Source: Paracoccus sp. MKU1 (GTDB taxonomy: Bacteria > Pseudomonadota > Alphaproteobacteria > Rhodobacterales > Rhodobacteraceae). From it: DNA of 54,647 bases. Position numbers and translations under genes: made by a program. Location: assembly GCF_001447385.1 (NCBI RefSeq), contig NZ_LLWQ01000192.1:1-54647 (forward strand), in the 5' to 3' direction. The notes under the pieces are model-generated. The model did no database searches and was not told the origin of the DNA. It was given only the letters and a program-made list of their open reading frames with translations. This document shows positions 16,134-25,147 of the stretch, in pieces (positions within the stretch are counted from its first letter, which is position 1; the number at the start of each line of letters is the position of its first letter).

Positions 16134-16709
16134 ATGACCGAAGACCAACCCGCCATCAGCCGCTTTCCGGTCCCAACCATGGCAGAGATGCCCGACGACA
16201 TCCGGGACCGCATCTTGGCGGTGCAGGAGAAGTCGGGCTTTGTCCCGAACGTCTTTCTGACGCTTGCGCATCGTCCAGACGAGTTCCGGGCGTTCTTCGC
16301 CTATCACGACGCGCTGATGGACAAGCCCGGCAATCTCAGCAAGGCTGAGCGCGAGATGATCGTGGTGGCGACCAGCAATCTCAACCAATGCCAGTATTGT
16401 GTCGTGGCTCATGGCGCCATCCTGCGCATCCGCGCCAAGAACCCGCTGATCGCCGATCAGGTCGCCGTGAATTATCGCAAGGCAGGTATCACGCCGCGCC
16501 AGAAGGCGATGATCGACTTTGCCGTCAAGGTCTCGCAAAGGGCGCAGGAGGTGGGTGAGGATGATCTGCAAGCATTGAAATCGCACGGTTTCACCGAGGA
16601 GGACGCGTGGGACATCGCGGCAATCTCGGCCTTCTTTGGCATGTCGAACCGGCTCGCGAACGTCACCAGCATGCGTCCCAATGATGAATTCTACAGCATG
16701 GGGCGGTAG
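16134..16709 (+). CDS. Peroxidase-related protein, AhpD/CMD superfamily
   Basis: From ATG at 16134, after CTGGAGAAATG, the product is 191 residues. It has the AhpD-type CxxC redox motif in NLNQCQYCVVAHGA (about residue 84-97) with the downstream His, and the helical KAEREMIVVATSN lead-in. The family is annotated uncharacterised peroxidase-related enzyme and is thought to use the two Cys in thiol-peroxidase or disulfide chemistry. It follows the truncated acuI closely, as the partner gene often does, and appears intact. Confidence 0.88.
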   Translation: MTEDQPAISRFPVPTMAEMPDDIRDRILAVQEKSGFVPNVFLTLAHRPDEFRAFFAYHDALMDKPGNLSKAEREMIVVATSNLNQCQYCVVAHGAILRIRAKNPLIADQVAVNYRKAGITPRQKAMIDFAVKVSQRAQEVGEDDLQALKSHGFTEEDAWDIAAISAFFGMSNRLANVTSMRPNDEFYSMGR

Positions 16710-16817
16710 ACCGCATTCCTGCCGGGACTCCGGAAGGCGATATTCAGAGCCTTGCATGATCCTGGGTCTGCCCGGCCATCCGGGCGGCCTGATCCACACC
16801 AAGGAACCCGAGACCGG

Positions 16818-16982
16818 ATGAGCGACATACTGACTTCGCTATGGCCGCTCTTCTTCCTGATCCTCGTCGGTTACGCGATGCAGCGGGCCAGGTTTCCGGG
16901 GGGCATCGCATTTCTGAGTGCCTCGTCTCTGGCCCTGCCCGCCCTCGAAACTGGCATCCTCGTCTTGTTCTTTGCTCCGGTT
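16818..16982 (+). pseudogene. AEC-family transporter with internal deletion and lost end
   Basis: The ATG at 16818 starts MSDILTSLWPLFFLILVGYA and MQRARFPGG, the first membrane span of an auxin-efflux-carrier family permease. It then jumps to LALPALETGILVLFFAP, which belongs to the late part of that family. About 200 residues between them are missing, and after 16982 the sequence turns into IS5-related DNA. Two breakpoints in 170 bases make this a dead fragment. Assignment of the second segment rests on a short match. Confidence 0.65.
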
Positions 16983-17017
16983 CCGAGACGCATTGAAAGA
17001 GAAAGGGATATACGCAT

Positions 17018-17208
17018 GCATCCCCGGGTGAAAGCAACGCAAGAGACCCGTCAGATACGACAAGTGCCGATACAAGCGGCGAAATCGTATCGAGATCATG
17101 TTCGGCAGGCTCAAGGACTGGAGGCGCGTGGCAACCCCCTATGACCGCTGTCCGAAGGCATTCCTCTCCGCCATCGCCCTCGCCGAAACCGTCATTTACT
17201 GGTTATGA
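17018..17208 (+). pseudogene. IS5-family transposase, C-terminal remnant
   Basis: From 17032 to the TGA at 17206-17208 the plus strand reads RPVRYDKCRYKRRNRIEIMF, then GRLKDWRRVATPYDRCPKAF and LSAIALAETVIYWL. This is the conserved end of IS5-family (IS427-like) transposases, including the catalytic Glu in RIEIMF. A stop codon at 17029-17031 interrupts the frame just upstream and the rest is missing. The few bases after the stop (AATCCTGACCC) fit the terminal repeat of such elements. It explains the truncation of the AEC transporter. Confidence 0.8.
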
Positions 17209-17287
17209 ATCCTGACCCTTGGGCATGCCGGAATTGTCCCAAATCTGCGTCAGAGCGATTTTTTCACGTCGGCTCACAATCAACCTT

Positions 17288-18736
17288 TCAGACCGACAGG
17301 CAGATATATTTGATTTCCAAGTAATCCTCGATGCCGTAGCGGCTGCCCTCGCGGCCGAGGCCGGATTGCTTGACGCCGCCGAAGGGCGCCACCTCGGTCG
17401 AGATCAGGCCGGTGTTCACGCCGACCATGCCGACCTCCAGCGCCTCGGCCACACGCCAGACGCGGGACAGGTCGCGGGCGTAGAAATAGCCCGCCAGCCC
17501 GAATTCGCTGGCATTGGCCAGGGCTATCGCCTCGGCCTCGCTCTCGAAGCGCCAGACCGGGGCGACGGGGCCGAAGGTCTCCTCGCGCGCGATCTTCATC
17601 GAGGGCGTCATGCCGGACAGCACGGTCGGCTGAAAGAAGCTGCCGCCAAGCGCATGGCGCGCGCCGCCGGTGGCGATGGTCGCGCCGTGGGCGCGGGCGT
17701 CGGCGATGTGGTCCTCGACCTTGGCCAAGGCCGCGCCGTTGATCAGCGGGCCGATCGCGACACCGTCGGCCTGGCCGTCGCCGACCGCCAGTGCTGCGAC
17801 GCGGGCCGCGAGCTTTTCGACGAAGGCGTCATGCACCCCCACCTGCGCATAGATGCGGTTGGCGCAGACGCAGGTCTGGCCGGCATTGCGGAACTTGGCG
17901 GCCATGGCGCCCTCGACCGCCGCGTCCAGGTCGGCGTCGTCGAAGACGATGAACGGCGCGTTGCCGCCCAGTTCCAGCGACAGCTTCTTGATCGTGTCCG
18001 CCCCCTGCCGCATCAGGATCTTGCCGACGCGGGTCGAGCCGGTGAAGGTGATCTTCGCGACCCTGGGATTGGCGCAAAGCTCGGCCCCCATGCCGGCGGC
18101 ATCGAGGCCGGGCACGATGTTCAGGACCCCTGCCGGGATGCCCGCGCGCTCGGCCAGAACGCCAAGCGCCAGCGCCGAAAGCGGCGTCAGTTCCGAGGGC
18201 CGGGCGACCATGGTGCAGCCCGCGGCCAGCGCCGGGGCGATCTTGCGCGCCAGCATGGCGTTGGGGAAGTTCCAGGGCGTGATCGCGCCGACAACGCCCA
18301 CCGGCTGCTTCAGCACGATGATCCGCTTGTCGGGCATGTGGCCGGGAATGGTGTCGCCATAGACGCGCTTGGCCTCCTCGGCGAACCATTCGACATAGGA
18401 CGCGCCATAGGCGATCTCGCCCCGCGCCTCGGCCAGGGGCTTGCCCATCTCGGCGGTCAGGATGCGGGCCAGATCCTCCTGGTTGGCCAGGATCAGGTCG
18501 TGCCAGCGCCGCAGGTGGGCTGCGCGATCCTTGCCGGTGCGCGCGGCCCAGGGCTTCTGCGCGGCATAGGCGGCGTCGATGGCCTGGCGAAGCTCGGCAA
18601 TGCCCAGATCGGCTACCTGTGCCAGTTCCTCGCCGGTGGCTGGGTTCGTCACGCTGAAAACCTTGTCGCCCGAGACGTATGAGCCGTTGATGAAGGCGCT
18701 GCCGGTCAGCAGCGAAGGATCGTTCAGGTCAATCAT
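17288..18736 (-). CDS. gabD: Succinate-semialdehyde dehydrogenase (NAD(P)+), GabD-like
   Basis: From ATG at 18736 the product is 482 residues, the usual GabD length. Features: VVGAITPWNFPNAMLARKIA, the NAD(P) segment FTGSTRVGKILMRQGADTIK, the general-base Glu in LELGGNAPFIVFDDADLDAA, and the catalytic Cys in GQTCVCANRIY (two Cys, as in redox-regulated GabD). C-terminal FGGVKQSGLGREGSRYGIED is typical. It oxidises succinate semialdehyde to succinate. It lies 52 bases downstream of the ABC ATPase gene in the same direction, so it probably ends the same operon. In the proposed ring-opening pathway it makes the final succinate. Its exact substrate could be a related semialdehyde. Confidence 0.88.
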   Translation of the reverse strand: MIDLNDPSLLTGSAFINGSYVSGDKVFSVTNPATGEELAQVADLGIAELRQAIDAAYAAQKPWAARTGKDRAAHLRRWHDLILANQEDLARILTAEMGKPLAEARGEIAYGASYVEWFAEEAKRVYGDTIPGHMPDKRIIVLKQPVGVVGAITPWNFPNAMLARKIAPALAAGCTMVARPSELTPLSALALGVLAERAGIPAGVLNIVPGLDAAGMGAELCANPRVAKITFTGSTRVGKILMRQGADTIKKLSLELGGNAPFIVFDDADLDAAVEGAMAAKFRNAGQTCVCANRIYAQVGVHDAFVEKLAARVAALAVGDGQADGVAIGPLINGAALAKVEDHIADARAHGATIATGGARHALGGSFFQPTVLSGMTPSMKIAREETFGPVAPVWRFESEAEAIALANASEFGLAGYFYARDLSRVWRVAEALEVGMVGVNTGLISTEVAPFGGVKQSGLGREGSRYGIEDYLEIKYICLSV

Positions 18737-18788
18737 TGCGGTTTCCGCTGTTGGCTGGTGCGAGGTGAGATCCGGCGGTGTGATGCGT

Positions 18789-19877
18789 TCATTCCTTGGT
18801 AAACACATGCGCATCCTGAGGCTGCCAGCGCACATGCAGCTTGTCCCCACGCGAAACACTGGCCATCATCGGATGGCCGAAGTTCAGCCGGATATACAGC
18901 GGCTCACCCCAGCCGGTGCGGGCAGTCACGGCGCTGTTGTTACCGAGAAAAGTCACGTCCTCGACAGTGACGGGCAGCGAGGCGCCCGGCGGGCCCACCG
19001 TATCAGACAGATCGATCCGTTCGGGGCGCAGCATCAGTTCGGCCTTGCCGCCCTGCGCGCCCACGCCGTGCATCGGCACGTCGGCCAGCACCGTGCCGTC
19101 CGTGAAACGCAGCGTGGCCCGGCCGTCCTTCACCTCGGCCAGCTCTCCGGTCAGGAAGGCGCTGTCGCCGATGAAATCGGCCACGAAATGCGTGGCGGGG
19201 CTGGCATAAAGCTCGGGTCCGGTGCCGACCTGCTCGATCCTGCCGCGGTTGAAGACGGCGATGCGGTCGGACAGGCGCAGCGCCTCTTCCTGATCGTGGG
19301 TGACGTAGAGGATGGTCACGCCGGTCTGCTGGTGGATGCGGCGGATCTCATACTGGATTTCCTCGCGCAGCTTCTTGTCCAGCGCGGACAAGGGCTCGTC
19401 CATCAGCAGGACCGGAGGATCGTAGACCAGGGCACGGGCCAGGGCGACACGCTGCTGCTGGCCGCCGGACATGTTGGCGGGCATCCGGTCCTCGAACCCG
19501 TCGAGGCGCACCAGCGACAGGGCGCGCTTGACCTTGGCGGCGATCTCGGCTTGCGGTGCGCGGCGCACGCGCAGGGGAAAGGCCACGTTTTCGCCCACCG
19601 AAAGATGCGGGAACAGCGTGTAGCGCTGGAAGACCATGCCGATGTTGCGCTTGTGGGACGGCGTTTGCAGAATGGACTTGCCGCGCAGCCTGATGTCGCC
19701 AGCCGTCGGATCCTGGAAACCGGCCAGGATGTAGAGCGTCGTCGACTTGCCCGAGCCCGAGGGGCCGAGGAAGGTCATGAACTCGCCTTCGCCGATTTCC
19801 AGCTCGACATGGTCGGTGGCAACGACGTCTCCGAAGGTCTTGCGAATTCCGTTGATGTGCAGATGGGGGCTGGTCAT
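18789..19877 (-). CDS. ABC transporter ATPase, spermidine/putrescine (PotA) type
   Basis: A 362-residue ATPase from ATG at 19877, overlapping the permease stop (ATGA). Walker [12 protein letters not shown]-loop [15 protein letters not shown], signature [16 protein letters not shown], Walker [20 protein letters not shown]-loop [10 protein letters not shown]. The C-terminal 120 residues form a TOBE-type domain ([14 protein letters not shown]). It energises import together with the two permeases and the binding protein upstream. Family substrates are polyamines, quaternary amines and related cations, which suits a betaine-like pyridine such as trigonelline, but specificity cannot be read from the ATPase. 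Confidence 0.93.
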   Translation of the reverse strand: MTSPHLHINGIRKTFGDVVATDHVELEIGEGEFMTFLGPSGSGKSTTLYILAGFQDPTAGDIRLRGKSILQTPSHKRNIGMVFQRYTLFPHLSVGENVAFPLRVRRAPQAEIAAKVKRALSLVRLDGFEDRMPANMSGGQQQRVALARALVYDPPVLLMDEPLSALDKKLREEIQYEIRRIHQQTGVTILYVTHDQEEALRLSDRIAVFNRGRIEQVGTGPELYASPATHFVADFIGDSAFLTGELAEVKDGRATLRFTDGTVLADVPMHGVGAQGGKAELMLRPERIDLSDTVGPPGASLPVTVEDVTFLGNNSAVTARTGWGEPLYIRLNFGHPMMASVSRGDKLHVRWQPQDAHVFTKE

Positions 19878-20674
19878 CGGGATTTGCCTTTGCGGATCAG
19901 GGCGGCCGCGATCATCAGGACCACGGTCAGAAGGACGAGAAGGGTGGAGGCGGCGGCGATCACCGGCGTCAGGTCCTGGCGCAGCGTGGTCCAGACCTTG
20001 ACCGGCAGGGTCTGCAGCGTGGGAGAGGCCATGAAGATCGCCAGCACCACCTCGTCCCAGGAGATCAGGAACGAGAAGATGGCGGCCGAGAACAACCCGT
20101 GGCTGATGGCCGGCAGGGTGACGCGGAAGCGTGCCTCCCAGGGGCTGGCGCCGCAGAGGATCGCGGCGTCCTCGATGGAGGGGTCGAAGGTTTCCAGCGC
20201 GCCCGAGATGGTGATGATCGAGAAGGGCAGGGCGACGATCAGATGCGCGATGACGAAGCCCACCAGCGTGCCGTTCAGACCCAGCCGCAGGAAGGCGGCG
20301 TAAAGCGCGACGGCGATGATGACCACCGGCAGGACCATCGGGGTCAGGAAGAATCCGCGCAGCACCTCGCGCCCGCGGAACCGGCCGCGCACCAGCGCCA
20401 GCGAGGCCATCAGGCCGATGGCGACGGAGAGCACCATGACGATGACGGCGATCTTGGCCGAGGTGAAGGCGGCCTGTAGCCAGCGCGGATCGGCGAAAAG
20501 CTCGCCATACCATTTCAGCGTCCATCCCGGTGGCGGAAAGATCAGCCAGCGCGAATTGCCGAAGGACAGCGCGACGATGAACAGGATCGGCAGCAGCAGG
20601 AACAGCGCCATCAGCGCGCAGATACCGGACAGGATCCAGCGCCAGGCGCCCAGCTTGTCGAAATTCATCAGCAT
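19874..20674 (-). CDS. ABC transporter permease, PotC type
   Basis: A 266-residue inner-membrane permease with six hydrophobic spans and the EAA loop AAILCGASPWEARFRVTLPAI that contacts the ATPase. ATG at 20674 overlaps the stop of the preceding permease gene (ATGA), so the two are translationally coupled; an internal ATG at 20668 is an alternative. The second permease of the four-gene importer. Confidence 0.93.
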   Translation of the reverse strand: MLMNFDKLGAWRWILSGICALMALFLLLPILFIVALSFGNSRWLIFPPPGWTLKWYGELFADPRWLQAAFTSAKIAVIVMVLSVAIGLMASLALVRGRFRGREVLRGFFLTPMVLPVVIIAVALYAAFLRLGLNGTLVGFVIAHLIVALPFSIITISGALETFDPSIEDAAILCGASPWEARFRVTLPAISHGLFSAAIFSFLISWDEVVLAIFMASPTLQTLPVKVWTTLRQDLTPVIAAASTLLVLLTVVLMIAAALIRKGKSR

Positions 20675-21510
20675 CAGCGGGCCTTTCCTTCGAACAGGCG
20701 CAGTTGCAGGGCATAAAGCGCCAGGGTGACGACCAGCAGGATGAAGGCGGCGGCGCCTCCCATGCCCCAGTTCAAGAGGCTCTGCACCTGCTGCACGATC
20801 AGTTCGGCCAGCATCATGTTGGCGGTGCCGCCCAAGAGCGAGGGGGTGACGAAATAGCCCAGCGACATGACGAAGACCATCAGCGCCCCCGAGGCGATGC
20901 CGGGCGTGGCCAGCGGCAGCAACACCCGCCGTAACGCCTGCCCCTTGGTCGCGCCGCAAAGCGCGGCGGCCTGCAGGATCGCCGGGTCGATCTTCTTGAT
21001 CACGCCGTAAAGCGGCAGGATCATGAACGGCAGCATGATATAGACCATGCCGATGGTGACGCCGATCAGGTTGTTGGTCAGCTGAATCGGCTGGTCGATG
21101 ATGCCGATGGCCATCAGGATCCGGTTAACCAGCCCGGTCTGTTGCAGCAGCACCATCCAGGCATAGGTTCGCGCCAACAGGTTGGTCCACATCGACAGCA
21201 GGATGATGGCAAAGACCACGGCCGCGACGCGGGACGGCATGATCGCCAGCGCCCAGGCCACCGGAAAGGCAATGAGCGCGGTGATCAGGGTCACGAGGCC
21301 TGAAACCAGGAAGGTGTTGAAGAAGATCCTCAGATAGGTGGCCGAGCCGAGCAGGGTCTCGTAATTCTGCAGGCCCGTCACCGGTTCGGTGACCGAACGG
21401 CTCAGAAGCCCTGCGACCGGGATCACGAAGAACGCCAGAAGCAGCAGCAGGGCGGGCATGGCCATGCCAAGACCCGATCCTCGCCGGGCGGGTGTCAGGA
21501 AGGACAGCAT
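20674..21510 (-). CDS. ABC transporter permease, PotB type
   Basis: A 278-residue permease with about six membrane spans. The EAA loop reads QAAALCGATKGQALRRVLLP. The family segment RTYAWMVLLQQTGLVNRIL sits in the middle, as in PotB/PotH. It lies 67 bases downstream of the binding-protein gene and overlaps the next permease by four bases. Confidence 0.93.
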   Translation of the reverse strand: MLSFLTPARRGSGLGMAMPALLLLLAFFVIPVAGLLSRSVTEPVTGLQNYETLLGSATYLRIFFNTFLVSGLVTLITALIAFPVAWALAIMPSRVAAVVFAIILLSMWTNLLARTYAWMVLLQQTGLVNRILMAIGIIDQPIQLTNNLIGVTIGMVYIMLPFMILPLYGVIKKIDPAILQAAALCGATKGQALRRVLLPLATPGIASGALMVFVMSLGYFVTPSLLGGTANMMLAELIVQQVQSLLNWGMGGAAAFILLVVTLALYALQLRLFEGKAR

Positions 21511-21577
21511 CTGTCACCTCAGCAGAAAGAGACGGGATGGCGCAGCCCGCGACAGCGGACTGCGGCGGGGCGACGGG

Positions 21578-22591
21578 TCATTCCGCTTGCCAGGCATACC
21601 AGCGGTTGCCGATCTCATCGCGATGCTCGGCCCAATAGGCCATATCGGCATTGATCTGGTTGGCGGTCTGCGCGTCCGGCAGGGTGGCGCGCAGTTCGGC
21701 CTCCATCAGTTCCGGCGAGTCGAGATTGATCGGGGCGTAGCCGGTCTTGGTCGCGAAATCCGCCTGCGCCTTGGCGCTGGTCGCCTCGGCGATGAAGGCC
21801 ATCGCGGCCTCCTTGTTCCTGGCGCCCTTGGGCACGACCAAGGCATCGGCGGCGGTGATGTTGTCCTGCCAGCTGATGCCGACCGGCATTCCATCCGCTT
21901 GCAGCGCGGCCAGGCGGCCGTTCCAGAACAGCCCGATCGGCGCCTCACCCGAGGCCAGCAACTGCTGGCTTTGCGCGCCGCCTTCCCACCAGATGATGCT
22001 GGACTTGATCGTGTCCAGCTTCTTGAAGGCGCGGTCGAGGTCCAGCGGATACAGCTGGTCGGCCGGCAGGCCGTCGGCCAGCAGCGCCGCCTCGATCACG
22101 CCCGGGGCGGACCATTTGTAGAAGGTGCGCTTGCCGGGGAATTTCTCGGTATCGAACAAGTCGGCCATGGTTGCGGGCTGGGCGTCGCCCGAGAAGTTCG
22201 CCGGGTTCCAGCCGATCACGAAGGAATAATAGAACGATCCCACCGCGTAATCCGACACGAAGCGCGGATCCAGCTTGGCTTTGTCGATGACATTGAAGTC
22301 GAGCGGCTCGAGCAGCCCGGCCTTTCCGGCCTGAAGCGCCCAGTCGAATTCGGTGTCGACGACGTCCCAGGCGACGGCGCCGGCCTCGACCATGGCCTTG
22401 ATCTTGCCGTAATCGGTCGGCCCGTCCTGAAGGACGGCTGTGCCGGCTTTTTCAGTAAAGGGTGCGGCCCAGAACTCCGTCTGCGCATCCTGCGTCGTGC
22501 CGCCCCAGGAGGTGAAGACCATCTGCTGGGCGTTGGCTGCACTGGCCGCCATGGCGACGAATGCGACTGCGAGAAGCGATTTCATTTGCAT
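21578..22591 (-). CDS. Periplasmic substrate-binding protein, PotD/PotF type
   Basis: A 337-residue family 1 extracellular binding protein with a Sec signal peptide cleaved after about residue 21 (SAANAQQ). The mature start MVFTSWGGTTQDAQTEFW and the WDVVDTEFDWALQAGKAGLLEPLD segment are typical of PotD-like proteins. Trp and Tyr residues that could cage a cation are plentiful (SIIWWEGGAQ, FYKWSAPG). GGAG lies just upstream of the ATG. It starts the transporter part of the cluster after a 55-base gap from the aldehyde dehydrogenase. The ligand is probably an amine or N-methylated compound, by inference. Confidence 0.92.
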   Translation of the reverse strand: MQMKSLLAVAFVAMAASAANAQQMVFTSWGGTTQDAQTEFWAAPFTEKAGTAVLQDGPTDYGKIKAMVEAGAVAWDVVDTEFDWALQAGKAGLLEPLDFNVIDKAKLDPRFVSDYAVGSFYYSFVIGWNPANFSGDAQPATMADLFDTEKFPGKRTFYKWSAPGVIEAALLADGLPADQLYPLDLDRAFKKLDTIKSSIIWWEGGAQSQQLLASGEAPIGLFWNGRLAALQADGMPVGISWQDNITAADALVVPKGARNKEAAMAFIAEATSAKAQADFATKTGYAPINLDSPELMEAELRATLPDAQTANQINADMAYWAEHRDEIGNRWYAWQAE

Positions 22592-22646
22592 TGTCAGTCT
22601 CCACTGTTGGTTGGTTGCGATTGTTGCCCGGCTTGTCCGGGTTCGT

Positions 22647-24110
22647 TCAGCGCATCACGAAAGGGTCGGGGATCGGATCGTCCGAGGTTCGCAGCCACAC
22701 CGTCTTGACGGTCGTATAGTCCAGCGCTGCCGCCAGCCCGCCCTCGCGTCCATGCCCCGACAGCCCATGTCCCCCAAAGGGCGCGATGGGCGAGACTGCG
22801 CGATAGGTGTTGACCCAGACCACGCCGGCGCGGATGCCGCGGATCATCCGGTGCGCCCGCGTCAGGTCGCGGGTAAAGACGCCCGAAGCCAGGCCATAGG
22901 GCGTGCCGTTGGCGATGCGCAGCGCGTCTTCCTCGGTGTCGAAGCCGACGACGGAAAGCACCGGGCCGAACAGCTCTTGGGTTACGCAGGGCGCATCAGG
23001 CACGGCGCTGCAATCAAGGATCGTCGGCGGGTAATAGAAGCCCTCGCCCTCTGGCGACTGCCCGCCGGTGATCAGCCTGGCCCCGATGGTGACCGAGGCC
23101 GCGACGATGTCCTCGATCCGGGCGCGCTGGCGCAGGGTGCAAAGCGGCCCGACCTCGGTGGATATGTCGCCCGGGGCGCCGATGCGCACCGCCTCGGCCT
23201 TGGCCTGGAGCCGCGCCAGCATTTCGTCCTTGATGCCGTTCTGCACCAGCAGGCGCGAGCCGGCGACGCAGCTTTGACCCGTCGCGGCGAAGATGCCGGC
23301 GACCTGGGCATTGGCGGCGCTGTCCAGATCGGCGTCCTCGAAGACGATAAAGGGCGATTTGCCGCCCAGCTCCAGCGAGGTGCGGGACAGGTTCTCGGCC
23401 GAAGCGCGCACGATATGGCGCGCGGTTTCGGGCCCGCCGGTAAAGGCGATATGGGCCACCAGCGGATGGGTGGTCAGCGCCTTGCCGGCCTCGGGTCCGC
23501 CGGTCAGGATATTGACGACCCCCGGCGGAAAGCCTGCCTGCTGGACCAGCCGCGCGAATGCCAGCAGAGGCGCCGGGCCGTCCTCGCTTGCTTTCAGCAC
23601 CACCGTGCAGCCGGCGGCCAGCGCCGGCCCCAGCTTGACCGCCGACAGGAACAGCTGACTGTTCCAGGGCACGATGGCGGCGACGACGCCGACGGGCTCA
23701 CGCCGCAGCCAGACCTCCATGTCGGGCTTGTCGATGGGCAGGTGGGCGCCCTCGATCTTGTCCGCCAGACCGGCATAATAACGATAATACTCGGCCACAT
23801 ACGCGATCTGCGCGCTGGTCTCGCGGATGATTTTCCCCGTGTCCCGGGTTTCCAGCTCGGCAAGGCGCGGAGCCGCCTCGGCCACCAGATCGGCCAGCCG
23901 CAGCAACAGCTTGCCGCGCGCGCTGGCGGTCAGCCCCGCCCAGTCCGGCGCGTGAAAGGCGCGATGCGCCGCACGCACGGCGCGGTCCACATCCGCCGCG
24001 CTGGCATCTGGCATTCTGGCCCAGGGCGTGCCGGTGGCGGGGTCGATGCTGTCGAAGCTGCCCGCGCCGCTCTCGAAGGCGCCGTCGATATAATGCTGGA
24101 ACCGTTCCAT
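22647..24110 (-). CDS. NAD(P)-dependent aldehyde dehydrogenase of the ring-opening cluster
   Basis: A 487-residue ALDH. Key residues: VVAAIVPWNSQLFLSAVKLG, the coenzyme segment FTGGPETARHIVRAS, the base Glu in SLELGGKSPFIVFEDADLD, and the nucleophile Cys in TGQSCVAGSRLLVQ. The ATG at 24110 overlaps the luciferase-like gene's stop (TGATG); an in-frame GTG sits one codon earlier. Position in a coupled operon directly after the monooxygenase suggests that it oxidises the aldehyde released on ring opening, as PyrB or TgnC do in the pyridine and trigonelline routes. It is not a GabD; a separate succinate-semialdehyde dehydrogenase gene exists at the operon's end. Confidence 0.88.
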   Translation of the reverse strand: MERFQHYIDGAFESGAGSFDSIDPATGTPWARMPDASAADVDRAVRAAHRAFHAPDWAGLTASARGKLLLRLADLVAEAAPRLAELETRDTGKIIRETSAQIAYVAEYYRYYAGLADKIEGAHLPIDKPDMEVWLRREPVGVVAAIVPWNSQLFLSAVKLGPALAAGCTVVLKASEDGPAPLLAFARLVQQAGFPPGVVNILTGGPEAGKALTTHPLVAHIAFTGGPETARHIVRASAENLSRTSLELGGKSPFIVFEDADLDSAANAQVAGIFAATGQSCVAGSRLLVQNGIKDEMLARLQAKAEAVRIGAPGDISTEVGPLCTLRQRARIEDIVAASVTIGARLITGGQSPEGEGFYYPPTILDCSAVPDAPCVTQELFGPVLSVVGFDTEEDALRIANGTPYGLASGVFTRDLTRAHRMIRGIRAGVVWVNTYRAVSPIAPFGGHGLSGHGREGGLAAALDYTTVKTVWLRTSDDPIPDPFVMR

Positions 24111-25147
24111 CACGCGAAGGCCGGCATGACGTCGCCAAGGAAGCGTTCCAGCGAAGCGCGCTTGCGCTCGAAGCTCATCCCGCTGTCGATCCAGAAGCTG
24201 AACTCGTCATAGCCAAGCGCCTCGTAGGATTTGATACGCTCGATGACCTCCGGCGCTTCGCCGACGATCTGGTTCTTGCGCATTGCCTCGGGCGAATAGA
24301 AGGGGTGCTTCGCGGCCTCGGCGGGGGTGATCGTCTCGATCAGGCCCATCGAAATCGGCTTCTCGTTTTTGAACCAGGCACCGAAATAGTTGTAGAACAT
24401 GTTCAGCTCTTCGGCGCCGCGCTGCGCATCCTCCTCACTGTCGGCGACATAGGTATGGCGCAGGACCATGATCTTCGGGCGGGGCCGGCCGGAATGCTTC
24501 TCGCAGGCGGCGTTGAAACGCTCCATCAGGCTGACGACTTCCTCGTCGCCCTGATGCAGGGGCGTGACCTGGACGTTGCAGCCGTGCTCGACGGCAAACT
24601 CATGGCTGTTCGGATCGCGCGCCGCGACCCAGATCGGCGGATGCGGTTGCTGCACCGGCAAGGGCGAGGATGTGGTCCTGGGAAATTGCCAGAATTCGCC
24701 CTGATGTTCGTAATCGCCCTGCCAGAGCTTCTGGATCGCGGGGATCAACTCGCGCATCCGCTGGCCCGCGCCCCAGGCATCAAGCCCCGGCAACATCCGC
24801 TCATATTCGAAGCTGTAGGCGCCGCGCGCGATGCCCAGGTCCAGCCGCCCTCCGGTGATGAGATCGGTCATCGCTGCCTCGCCGGCCAGCCGGATCGGAT
24901 GCCAGAAGGGCGCGATCACCGTCCCGGTTCCAAGACGGACGTTCTTGGTCTGCCGGGCGATGTCGACCAGGTTCAGAAACGGGTTCGGAGAGATGGTGAA
25001 GTTCATCCCGTGATGTTCGCCCGTCCAGATGGCATGCATTCCGCCTTCGTCGGCGATCCGGCAAAGCTCCAGCATCTCTTCGTAGAGCTTTTTCTGGTCC
25101 TCGTCGGGCGACACCCGTTCCATATGGATGAAGAGTGAGAATTTCAT
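24110..25147 (-). CDS. Luciferase-like flavin-dependent monooxygenase, likely ring-cleaving component
   Basis: A 345-residue LLM-class oxygenase. It begins MKFSLFIHMERVSP, contains IWTGEHHGMNFTISPNPFLN (the flavin/substrate-pocket EHH), LGTGTVIAPFWHPIRLAGEA and GGRLDLGIARGAYSFEYERM, and ends FSFWIDSGMSFERKRASLER. It needs reduced flavin from a partner, supplied by the coupled upstream gene (ATGA overlap at 25144-25147). This branch of the family includes enzymes that open pyridine rings directly (PyrA; TgnA for trigonelline). With a hydrolase, flavin reductase and two aldehyde dehydrogenases in the same operon, the same kind of step is the best guess. The substrate is not proven. Confidence 0.85.
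   Translation of the reverse strand: MKFSLFIHMERVSPDEDQKKLYEEMLELCRIADEGGMHAIWTGEHHGMNFTISPNPFLNLVDIARQTKNVRLGTGTVIAPFWHPIRLAGEAAMTDLITGGRLDLGIARGAYSFEYERMLPGLDAWGAGQRMRELIPAIQKLWQGDYEHQGEFWQFPRTTSSPLPVQQPHPPIWVAARDPNSHEFAVEHGCNVQVTPLHQGDEEVVSLMERFNAACEKHSGRPRPKIMVLRHTYVADSEEDAQRGAEELNMFYNYFGAWFKNEKPISMGLIETITPAEAAKHPFYSPEAMRKNQIVGEAPEVIERIKSYEALGYDEFSFWIDSGMSFERKRASLERFLGDVMPAFA

Noticed and set aside
14645..16213. A single 522-codon minus-strand protein
   Set aside because: Only the last 200 codons look native; the rest is the antisense of acuI and would require a chance fusion, so it is called as a truncated gene instead.
18579..20303. Long plus-strand frame opposite the ABC transporter genes
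   Set aside because: Antisense to well-supported permease and ATPase genes; Gly/His/Arg-rich without domains.
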